From the NCBI GenBank assembly GCA_016700415.1, contig CP065018.1, forward strand, positions 3,664,001 to 3,728,000: a stretch of DNA of 64,000 nt, in the 5' to 3' direction. Positions 51,292 through 58,444 of this stretch are shown in pieces. Below the pieces are notes generated by a model. That model was given only the letters and a program-made list of their open reading frames with translations. It was not told the origin of the DNA and did no database searches. The first letter of the stretch is position 1. Each line of letters starts with the position of its first letter. The position numbers and the translations under genes are program-made. This stretch comes from Flavobacteriales bacterium (lineage in GTDB: Bacteria > Bacteroidota > Bacteroidia > Flavobacteriales_F > PHOS-HE28).

Positions 51292-51579
51292 ATGACCCGC
51301 AAAAGCAGAAGGAAGTTCACTCCCGCATTCAAGGCGCAAGTTGCGCTTGAGGCCGTGAAGGAGAACCATACGATGGCAGAGCTGGCGATGCGCTTTGAGA
51401 TCGCACCAGCACAGATCGGCCAATGGAAGAAGCAGTTGGCGGAGAACGCCGCTGGGGTCTTTGAAGGGACCCCGACGGCGTCCTCCGCCATGCCAGGTGG
51501 TCACGACCCCGAAAAATTGTTCGCCGAGATCGGCAGGTTGAAAATGGAGAACGACTTGCTAAAAAAAACGGTCCGATGA
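51292..51579 (+). CDS. IS3-family transposase OrfA
   Basis: A 95-residue helix-turn-helix protein: RRKFTPAFKAQVALEAVKEN, then ELAMRFEIAPAQIGQWKKQL and a leucine-rich end (EIGRLKMENDLLKKTV). This binds the IS ends and is the N-terminal part of the fused transposase. CTAAAAAAAACGG just before its stop is a suitable -1 slippage site toward orfB, which begins 4 bases before the orfA stop. Confidence 0.93.
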   Translation: MTRKSRRKFTPAFKAQVALEAVKENHTMAELAMRFEIAPAQIGQWKKQLAENAAGVFEGTPTASSAMPGGHDPEKLFAEIGRLKMENDLLKKTVR

Positions 51580-52474
51580 GCGTGGCACAAAAGCGGCATG
51601 CCATTGCCACCGTTCAGGAAGGCAGCATCATGGAGCGCTGCCGGGCGCTGGACCTTGCACGCAGCAGCTTCTACTATCAGCCCAAAGGAGAAAGCGCGTT
51701 GAACTTGGAATTGATGCGTTTGATGGATGAAGAGTACACCAAGCATTGCTTCCATGGGTGATCGGCATGCGCGACTTTCTGAGGCTTGAAAAGGGCTATT
51801 GGGTGAACGAAAAGCGGGTGCGCAGGCTCCTTCGGCTAATGGGCTTGGAGGCCGTTGCGCCCAAGCCTGACCTGAGCAAACCCGCCAACGGGCATAGGGT
51901 CTATCCCTACTTGTTGAGAGGTGTGCAGATTGAAGCTCCGGGGCATGTTTGGAGCACCGACATCACCTACATCGCCATGGGCAAAGGGTTCCTGTATCTC
52001 ACCGCCGTGATGGACTGGCACAGCCGCTACGTGCTCTCTTGGCAGATCAGCAACACCTTGGACACCTCCTTCTGTCTGGAAGCTTTGCATGGTGCGCTGT
52101 TGCAATATCCTGCACCAATGATCTTCAATACCGACCAAGGCAGCCAATACACCAGCGACCTCTTTACCGGGGCGTTGATCCAGGAAGGCATCAAGGTGAG
52201 CATGGATGGCAAGGGCCGGGCTACGGACAATGCGTTCATCGAACGACTTTGGAGAAGCGTGAAGCAGCAATGCGTCTATCGCCATAGCCCCGCCGATGGG
52301 AATGAGCTGCGCAGCCTTCTGGCCGAGTACTTCGCCTATTACAACCACCAACGACCACACCAGCACCTGGATGGACTGACCCCGGCACACCTTTACTTTG
52401 GTCTGCCCGATACCCGGAACCGTACCCTGACACCAAACCTTGTTGAACCCCAATTCACACTAACAACCGCCTGA
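51576..52474 (+). pseudogene. IS3-family transposase OrfB, single-base frameshift
   Basis: The N-terminal part (SVAQKRHAIATVQEGSIMER to LMDEEYTKHCFHG) stops at TGA 51759-51761. The rest continues in another frame from about 51746 (VIGMRDFLRLEKGYWVNEKRV onward). Adding one G in the GGG near 51757-51759 restores the frame. The integrase core is intact: WSTDITYIAMGKGF (first D), IFNTDQGSQYTS (second D), DNAFIERLWRSVK (E), then YNHQRPHQHLDGLTP. The element is probably inactive as sequenced. Confidence 0.88.
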
Positions 52475-52503
52475 AACCTGTCCAGTAAATCGGGAGTACC
52501 TCA

Positions 52504-52642
52504 GCTTGATGAAATCGTGACCATCAAGAGCGTCAAGGATTATCAGACCCTTGCACCAATCACGGATTCGGATGTCTATTTTGCCGATATGAAGTCGCGG
52601 TTGTCACAGGAATTGAAGCAATTGCAACATGGCGATGCCTGA
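52504..52642 (+). pseudogene. 3' remnant of a second PLD/J-like gene
   Basis: Forty-five codons (LDEIVTIKSVKDYQTLAPIT, DSDVYFADMKSRLSQELKQL, QHGDA and stop) match the C-terminus of the PLD gene that ends at 51076, with about a quarter of residues changed. The homology begins directly at the IS edge. Its stop overlaps the next start by 14 bases, as in copy 1. Confidence 0.88.
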
Positions 52643-54689
52643 AGACGAGAATTCTACCGGGATCGAGTTGAGCAGCTTATCGAGTTCATTGGCCAGAACT
52701 CAATACGCGCTGGCTTTGACCCGCAAATTGCTGATTCCCTCCACAGAGCGGAAGCGGCGTGAACTGATAGAGTTCCTAGTTCGAATGGCCGACAAGGACA
52801 ATTTTACCATTCGGATGCTGTCGGAGTTTTACCCGCTTAACCCAGGACTACTAGAGAAATATGCGGATTATTTGAAATGGGATGCGCTAAGCTGCAACCC
52901 CAACCTTCCATGGAGTGAGGATTTGCTGAGTCGTTTCGAGGAGAAATGGAGTTGGAGTAGTCAAATGCTGGATACGTGTAGAGCCCTACCATGGAGTGAG
53001 GCCTTGATAGCCCGTTTTGAGGAGAGATGGAATTGGTATTGGCTGAGCGACAATATCACTTTGCCATGGAGCGAATCGCTGCTTGCTCGTTTTGAAGAGA
53101 GATGGGTTTGGCAACGACTGATCCTCAATATCACTTTGCCGAGGGATGAATCTCTGCTTGCCCGTTTTGAAAAGAGGTGGGATTGGCATGTGCTGAGCAG
53201 ACGCAAAACCTTGCCTTGGAGCGAGGCTCTACTGGAACGATTTTCCGGACTATGGGATTGGCAGGGACTTAGCGGGAATAGCAGTCTTCCATGGACTACA
53301 GCCCTGATAAAGCGTTTTTCAGAAAGATGGGATTGGCGCTTTCTTAGTGGGAATGAGGGTCTTCCGTGGAGCGATGAATTCATTGATGAATTTCAGGATA
53401 GGTGGACATGGAAGTATGAGGTCTCCGCACTGGAGGATCATTATTTGGCACACCCAGATGAAAGGTCGATAGAATGGCATCTTCTTCAGGGACTGCATGG
53501 CTTAAGAAGCTTGAGCCAAAATCCCAAGCTGCCATGGAGCAAATCTTTGATTGCTCGTTATGAAGATCGATGGGATTGGAAGGCATTAAGCAGGGCAGAT
53601 TATCTTCTTTGGAGTGAAGATCTGATAATATCCTTTGAGGATAATTGGAACTGGGGTAGTCGCTGGTATTGGCATGGAGGTGGCCTTAGTCGCAATACTA
53701 GCATTCCATGGAATTCAGCTCTCATAAATCGGTTTTGGGATAGATGGAGTTGGAGTGGCCTCACCGCTAATAGCTCAGTGGCTTTGGCTGATAGAATCCT
53801 CATAGAACCCAAGCTGAAACATCAGATTAGAGAGGAGGTAGATAGGCTCACACCACTTTTTCGCTGGGCTGGTCTTGAAACGGAAAGCATGGACATCTGG
53901 TTTTGCAGGTTGGCAAGGCTGAGATGCGTCCAAGACTTATTATGGTCAGAAGATGTCATTTCCAAACTTGGAGACAATCTGGACTGGGGGACAATTAGTA
54001 GCGATACTATGCTCTTATGGAACGAAGATATAATTTCCCAATACGAAGCCAGATGGGCCTGGAGTCAGCTCAGTAAAAACCCATCTCTTCCTTGGAGCGA
54101 AACCTTCATTTCTCGATACGAAGGCCGTTGGGACTGGAATGAGCTTAGTAGTAGCCCATTCCTTCCTTGGAGCGAATCCTTCATTTCTCGCTATGAGGAC
54201 CGATGGAACTGGAACTGGCTAAGCAATAATGAAACCCTCCCTTGGAGTGAATTGTTCATTGATAGATTTAAGGACAAATGGAATTGGAATCGGCTTGGCA
54301 ACAACGATTGTTTTCCTTGGAGTGCGGCTTTGGCTATTTCATTCAAGGATCAATGGGATTGGGGTGGTCATGAAGATATTGATGGTACGATTTCTTCTGG
54401 AATGATTCATTTTCAACCGATTCATTGGGATGAAGAAATGATAATGAAGCTTGAAGGGAAAGTGAACGTTTCTGTTCTTGCGGAATTTGGGAGGGATGTA
54501 AAGTGGACCATATCCTTGATTGAACGTTATTGCAAAGACGTTTATTGGGGTAATAAATTGAGTGACGACGTATATTCAAACATTATTCGACCTTATGCGG
54601 ATGATGCGCTCGTCGAGGAAGTGATGCAACGCATAATCCAGACAAGAGCTAGGGCCGAAGGTGCAGGTGCCGGTTCACTCAAGCCGTAG
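52629..54689 (+). CDS. Protein of about nineteen 25-residue Trp-rich repeats
   Basis: A 686-residue protein. The first 90 residues (MAMPEDENSTGIELSSLSSS, RRELIEFLVRMADKDNFTIR) are unique, then come tandem units with consensus x-LPWSE-x-LI-x-RFEDRWDW-x-x-LS-x-N, for example TLPWSESLLARFEERWVWQ and FLPWSESFISRYEDRWNWN. Spacers or degenerate units interrupt at about 265-300 and 390-440. Each unit has one predicted helix (LIxRFEDRW) flanked by Trp turns, so an alpha-solenoid is likely. It does not match TPR, HEAT or WD40 signatures. No signal peptide. Partner of the PLD-like protein by overlap. Base composition is AT-richer than the host genes, which suggests transfer. Its end overlaps the convergent ABC transporter gene by 11 bases. 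Confidence 0.9.
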   Translation: MAMPEDENSTGIELSSLSSSLARTQYALALTRKLLIPSTERKRRELIEFLVRMADKDNFTIRMLSEFYPLNPGLLEKYADYLKWDALSCNPNLPWSEDLLSRFEEKWSWSSQMLDTCRALPWSEALIARFEERWNWYWLSDNITLPWSESLLARFEERWVWQRLILNITLPRDESLLARFEKRWDWHVLSRRKTLPWSEALLERFSGLWDWQGLSGNSSLPWTTALIKRFSERWDWRFLSGNEGLPWSDEFIDEFQDRWTWKYEVSALEDHYLAHPDERSIEWHLLQGLHGLRSLSQNPKLPWSKSLIARYEDRWDWKALSRADYLLWSEDLIISFEDNWNWGSRWYWHGGGLSRNTSIPWNSALINRFWDRWSWSGLTANSSVALADRILIEPKLKHQIREEVDRLTPLFRWAGLETESMDIWFCRLARLRCVQDLLWSEDVISKLGDNLDWGTISSDTMLLWNEDIISQYEARWAWSQLSKNPSLPWSETFISRYEGRWDWNELSSSPFLPWSESFISRYEDRWNWNWLSNNETLPWSELFIDRFKDKWNWNRLGNNDCFPWSAALAISFKDQWDWGGHEDIDGTISSGMIHFQPIHWDEEMIMKLEGKVNVSVLAEFGRDVKWTISLIERYCKDVYWGNKLSDDVYSNIIRPYADDALVEEVMQRIIQTRARAEGAGAGSLKP

Positions 54690-56514
54690 TCTCGGGGCTC
54701 AACTGCATCTTGCTCAACGAGTAGTACAACCCGCCGGTATCCGCGATCAGGTCATCGTGAGTTCCGCTGGCGGTGACCATGCCGTGGTCCAGCACGAGGA
54801 TGCGGTCCGCGTTCCGCACGGTGCTGAGCCGGTGTGCGATCACAATGCTTGTGCGGCCTAACATCAGCTTGTCCAAGGCATCCTGCACCAAGCGTTCGCT
54901 GGCGGTGTCCAAGGCACTGGTGGCCTCATCGAGGATGAGGATCGCGGGGTCCTTCAGCACGGCACGTGCGATAGCGATGCGTTGCCGCTGGCCGCCGCTG
55001 AGCTGGATACCGCGCTCGCCTACGATGGTGGCGTAGCCTTCCGGGAAGGAGGTGATGAAGTCATGCGCGTTGGCTTTGCGCGCTGCGGCCTCGATGTCCT
55101 CGCGGGAGGCACCGGGCCTGCCGTAGGCGATGTTCTCCAGGATCGTTCCGCCGAAGAGCAGCACCTCCTGCGGCACGATGCTCATGCGGTCACGCAACGC
55201 ACCGAGATTATAGTCGCGGGAGTCCTTGCCATCGATGGTGATGCGCCCGCCGACGGGATCATAGAAACGCAATACTAAGGAAGCGATGGTGCTCTTTCCC
55301 GCTCCGCTCGGACCTACCAGTGCCACACGTTCGCCGGGCTTGGCGTGGAAGACTACATCACGCAGCACCTCATGTTCGGGACGAGTGGCGTAGTGGAAGG
55401 AGACGTGCTCGAAAGCGATGTCGCCGGTGAGCTTTAGTTGCTCTTTCCGCGGCGTTAGATCGATCGCCTCGGTCTGGCCTTCCTGCAGGTCCATCAGGCG
55501 CTCGGTGGCGCCCACGGCCTTCAACATGGTGGTGATCAGGTCCGGCACGCTGGCGATGGAGGCACCGATCATGATGGAGAGGCCGAGGAAGGCGGTGATG
55601 TCGCCAATATCGAGCAGGTCGTCCGCCATCAGGTGTACGGCGCGCCAAATGATGAAGACTACCACGCCGAACATGCAGAAGATGATGAAGGAGACAAAGC
55701 TCCCGCGCCATTTCACACCTTTCAACGCCAGGTCGCGGGCCTTGAGCACACTGCTGCGGTACCGCGCTACTTCAAAGGCTTCATTGCTGAAGGCCTTCAC
55801 GTTCTGGATGCCCTGCAGCGTCTCGTCCACGATCACGTTGGTGTCCGCGATGCGGTCCTGCACCTGCGTGCTCAGCTTGCGGATGTAGCGCCCGAAGAAC
55901 ACCGCGATCAGCGCCACCACGGGTAGCGTGGCCAGCATCGTGAGCGTGAGCTGCACGCTGACGAAGGTGAGCAGCGTGATGCCCAAGCTGATGGTGACCA
56001 CTTGTCGCAGCAGTTCCGCCAGCGAGGTGGTCATGCCTTCCTGCAGTAGCGCCACGTCCGCGCTGATCCGGCTGTTGAGCTCGCCCACGCGGCGCTGTGC
56101 GAAGAAGAGCATCGGCATGCGGACCAAGTGCGAATAGGTGTCCTGCCGAAGGTCGGCCAAGGCGTTCTCCGAAACCAGGCCGAAGAGGTAGATCCGCACG
56201 AAGCCGAACGCCGCTTGGAAGGCGAAGACCAGAATGAGGAGTTTCGCGATGGAATCGATGTTCGTGAGATCCGTCAGCGGCGCGGACCAGAAGCCGTCTG
56301 AAACGCTTGCATTGACCAGTTTGCCGAGCAACAGCGGGAACGCCAAGCTGAGCAGGCTCGTGATCAACAGGCAGAACAGGCCCAAGGCGAACGCGCCCAT
56401 GTGCGGCTTCAGGTAGCGGAAGAGCCGTGTGGTCTTGCGCCAAGCTTCTTTGTTGAGCTTCGCAGGCGTCGCGCCCTCATCGGTTGTGGTCGCCCGTCCT
56501 CTTCGTGATGCCAT
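54679..56514 (-). CDS. MsbA-like ABC exporter (fused permease and ATPase)
   Basis: A 611-residue half-transporter. Six membrane helices lie in residues about 30-330 (HMGAFALGLFCLLITSLLSL, AKLLILVFAFQAAFGFVRIY, ITLLTFVSVQLTLTMLATLP). The ATPase domain has ALVGPSGAGKSTIASLVLRF (Walker A), VPQEVLLFGGTILENIAYG (Q-loop), LSGGQRQRIAIARAV (signature), AILILDEATSALD (Walker B) and IVIAHRLSTVRNAD (H-loop). It probably exports a lipid or peptide; the lipid A-core flippase role is one option. It borders the accessory island on the right. Confidence 0.93.
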   Translation of the reverse strand: MASRRGRATTTDEGATPAKLNKEAWRKTTRLFRYLKPHMGAFALGLFCLLITSLLSLAFPLLLGKLVNASVSDGFWSAPLTDLTNIDSIAKLLILVFAFQAAFGFVRIYLFGLVSENALADLRQDTYSHLVRMPMLFFAQRRVGELNSRISADVALLQEGMTTSLAELLRQVVTISLGITLLTFVSVQLTLTMLATLPVVALIAVFFGRYIRKLSTQVQDRIADTNVIVDETLQGIQNVKAFSNEAFEVARYRSSVLKARDLALKGVKWRGSFVSFIIFCMFGVVVFIIWRAVHLMADDLLDIGDITAFLGLSIMIGASIASVPDLITTMLKAVGATERLMDLQEGQTEAIDLTPRKEQLKLTGDIAFEHVSFHYATRPEHEVLRDVVFHAKPGERVALVGPSGAGKSTIASLVLRFYDPVGGRITIDGKDSRDYNLGALRDRMSIVPQEVLLFGGTILENIAYGRPGASREDIEAAARKANAHDFITSFPEGYATIVGERGIQLSGGQRQRIAIARAVLKDPAILILDEATSALDTASERLVQDALDKLMLGRTSIVIAHRLSTVRNADRILVLDHGMVTASGTHDDLIADTGGLYYSLSKMQLSPETTA

Positions 56515-56568
56515 ATTCTAATGTCCAAGAAGCACCTGAGCAGGTGAGGTGCCAATAGATCGGTCGTT

Positions 56569-56688
56569 CTACTTCCAAAGGACGAAGATCGCGCCGCAAT
56601 ACTTCAGTTCACTCCTGAAATTGCTTGAATTGGCATTTTGGAGGTACGCCTGCTTCAGATCGGCGTAGATCCGCTCTTTCAGCGTCAT
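56569..56688 (-). CDS. Possible 39-residue small protein, YqeY-like N-terminus only
   Basis: ATG 56688 opens MTLKERIYADLKQAYLQNAN, similar to the first helix of GatB/YqeY-domain proteins, then reads SSNFRSELKYCGAIFVLWK and stops. If related to YqeY it is a stump. It lies in the 184-base gap between the SRPBCC gene and the ABC transporter gene on the same strand. Weak evidence. Confidence 0.25.
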   Translation of the reverse strand: MTLKERIYADLKQAYLQNANSSNFRSELKYCGAIFVLWK

Positions 56689-56698
56689 CTGCGTTCCG

Positions 56699-57100
56699 TC
56701 AAGAATGCAATGCCACCATCTTGTCCGCAATGTGGTCGAAGAGGTTTTTTAGCGGCTTCTCCACCATCATCTTGATGAACGGGTTCAGGTCGGCCTCGAA
56801 GACCTCGTGTATCTCAGTAGCCCCGTCCTTTTCCTCCAAGTGGACATTCAGAGTAAAGGGGAATGGGGACCGGTCAGTGCTTTTCATTCGCACAAGGTTG
56901 TTCGGTGTTCCACCGTCGAGTTCCAGTCCGATGGTGGCCGCGCCCTGCACCTTGAAGGAGCACGACTTGCCGTCGCTTTTCCAATCGCTGATGCGGTCCT
57001 GCGGCAACAACTGCTGGAAGTTGTGCATGTCCTGCAGGAACTGATAGGTGGTCTCCGCCGGGCGCTCGATCCGGACCTGTTTGCTCTCGATGCGTGTCAT
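56699..57100 (-). CDS. SRPBCC (START-like) family protein
   Basis: A 133-residue protein with the SRPBCC pattern: RIESKQVRIERPAETTYQFLQDMHNFQQLLP (first strand and helices), FKVQGAATIGLELDG, FTLNVHLEEKDGATEIHEVF and a long C-terminal helix (PFIKMMVEKPLKNLFDHIAD). SRPBCC folds bind hydrophobic ligands. It begins 2 bases after the pyrE stop (a GTG at 57106 would overlap it as GTGA) and is probably co-expressed with pyrE. Confidence 0.87.
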   Translation of the reverse strand: MTRIESKQVRIERPAETTYQFLQDMHNFQQLLPQDRISDWKSDGKSCSFKVQGAATIGLELDGGTPNNLVRMKSTDRSPFPFTLNVHLEEKDGATEIHEVFEADLNPFIKMMVEKPLKNLFDHIADKMVALHS

Positions 57101-57102
57101 GG

Positions 57103-57807
57103 TCACTTCGCCGGTTTTTCCGGAGTGGTTTTACGTGATCTTGTCGCGGTGCCGGCAGCGGTAGCGGGCCCGTCCCAATTGGCAGGGTCCTCGCGCCAAG
57201 CATTCAAGGAGATCAGGTCTTTCTCCGTGATGTAGTTGTCCGCGATCGCTTGGTCCAGCAGGATGTGGTAGTCCGTAAGGGCGTGCAGGCGGACCTTGGC
57301 TTGGGCAAAGGCCTCGGAGGCCACCTTCAGCCGGTACGTGAAGATGCTGACCATGCCTTTCACCTCGCACCCGGCTTCCCGCAGTGAGGCCACTGCTTGC
57401 AAGCTGCTCTTGCCGGTGCTCACCAAGTCCTCCACAACGATCACGTTCCGCCCTTGGGTAAGGTCGCCCTCCACCATGTTCTTCATGCCGTGCTCTTTGG
57501 CGGAACTACGGACATAGATGAAGGGGAGACCAAGCTCCTGCGCGACCAATGCGCCGTGGGCGATACCCCCGGTGGCCACGCCGGCGATCATGTCGGGTTT
57601 GCCGAATTCATTGTTGATGGCCTCCACGAATTGCTGGCGGATGTACGTCCGCATCACCGGATGGCTTAGGGACTTGCGGTTGTCGCAGTAGATCGGGCTC
57701 TTCCAACCGCTGGCCCAAGTGAACGGTTTCTGCGGACTTAGCCTCACGGCTTTGATACGTAAAAGGAATTCGGCGATCTTCAGCGCCGGATCAAGCCGGG
57801 AATCCAT
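57103..57807 (-). CDS. pyrE: Orotate phosphoribosyltransferase
   Basis: A 234-residue enzyme that joins orotate to PRPP giving OMP in pyrimidine synthesis. Visible are FTWASGWKSPIYCDNRKSLS (about 29-48), AGVATGGIAHGALVAQEL, FIYVRSSAKEHG (catalytic flexible loop with Lys) and NVIVVEDLVSTGKSSLQA (PRPP-binding, about 121-138). The last 30 residues are a variable Lys/Thr-rich tail. Its ATG (57807-57805) and the NUDIX ATG (57806-57808) share the palindrome CATG, so the two genes start on top of each other in opposite directions. Confidence 0.96.
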   Translation of the reverse strand: MDSRLDPALKIAEFLLRIKAVRLSPQKPFTWASGWKSPIYCDNRKSLSHPVMRTYIRQQFVEAINNEFGKPDMIAGVATGGIAHGALVAQELGLPFIYVRSSAKEHGMKNMVEGDLTQGRNVIVVEDLVSTGKSSLQAVASLREAGCEVKGMVSIFTYRLKVASEAFAQAKVRLHALTDYHILLDQAIADNYITEKDLISLNAWREDPANWDGPATAAGTATRSRKTTPEKPAK

Positions 57808-58444
57808 GACGCAAAACTACGAAGTCCATATCGACGGGAAACCGTTTTTTATCGGTGAACGCCCGGAATTCATTGCCATGCCCGTGGGTTGGCTGGCTAT
57901 CCGCGTGGACCTGCCGAGTGAAATGAACTACTTGGCCGCTCTGCTTACAGCCCGGCCGGAACTGAAGGGCATGCACGTTTTTGGCGCGGACGTGGAGCAA
58001 CTGTGGGACTGGTTCCGGGCGGACTACCGGTTCGTGCAGGCCGCTGGAGGGGCCGTGACCGATGAACGCGGAAGACTGCTGGCGATCCACCGTATGGGCC
58101 GCTGGGACCTGCCGAAGGGCAAGGTGGAGAAGGGTGAGCCCATTGATGCGGCAGCGGTCCGCGAAGTGCGGGAAGAATGCGGCCTGCACGACATCAAACT
58201 GATCCGGCCGCTGTGCCATACTTGGCACACGTACGAGCGCAAAGGCAAGCAGCACCTCAAGCGGACTGATTGGTTCCTCATGAGCGGCAAAAGCTCGGAG
58301 CCGTTGACCGCGCAGAACGAGGAGGATATCGACCAGGTGCGTTGGACCGATGCGGAAGAACTGGCGGAAGTGCGCCGCGATACCTACCCTTCACTTCAGC
58401 GCGTGATCAACGCCTGGGAGGAAGCACACCGCGGTCCGGCCTGA
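57806..58444 (+). CDS. NUDIX hydrolase
   Basis: A 212-residue protein. The N-terminal 80 residues (NYEVHIDGKPFFIGERPEF) are the small domain seen in Bacteroidota NUDIX proteins encoded beside pyrE. The Nudix box is GKVEKGEPIDAAAVREVREECGL (about 112-134) with the REVREE metal-binding core. Substrate unknown (nucleoside diphosphate derivatives). Start codon overlaps that of pyrE; its last 38 bases overlap the TlpA-like gene on the other strand. Confidence 0.93.
   Translation: MTQNYEVHIDGKPFFIGERPEFIAMPVGWLAIRVDLPSEMNYLAALLTARPELKGMHVFGADVEQLWDWFRADYRFVQAAGGAVTDERGRLLAIHRMGRWDLPKGKVEKGEPIDAAAVREVREECGLHDIKLIRPLCHTWHTYERKGKQHLKRTDWFLMSGKSSEPLTAQNEEDIDQVRWTDAEELAEVRRDTYPSLQRVINAWEEAHRGPA

Larger units (their letters stand above)
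51237..52503 (+). mobile_element. IS3-family insertion sequence
   Basis: A 1267-base element. Ends are TG...CA with imperfect inverted repeats of about 28 bases; the left end reads GTACTCCCCAAAAACTGGAC, the right end complement GTACTCCCGATTTACTGGAC. It carries orfA and a frame-shifted orfB with a run of eight A at the orfA/orfB junction. The three bases outside each end differ (AAT left, GCT right), so there is no target duplication. The flanks belong to different genes of a duplicated pair. Confidence 0.93.

Noticed and set aside
51740..51770. Programmed frameshift inside orfB
   Set aside because: No slippery run at the site; the normal A-rich slippage site is between orfA and orfB, so a mutation is the simpler reading.
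52629..54689. TPR, WD40 or ankyrin repeat assignment for the Trp-rich protein
   Set aside because: The period is 25 with an LPWSE/RFEDRWDW core, which does not fit the spacing or key residues of those families.
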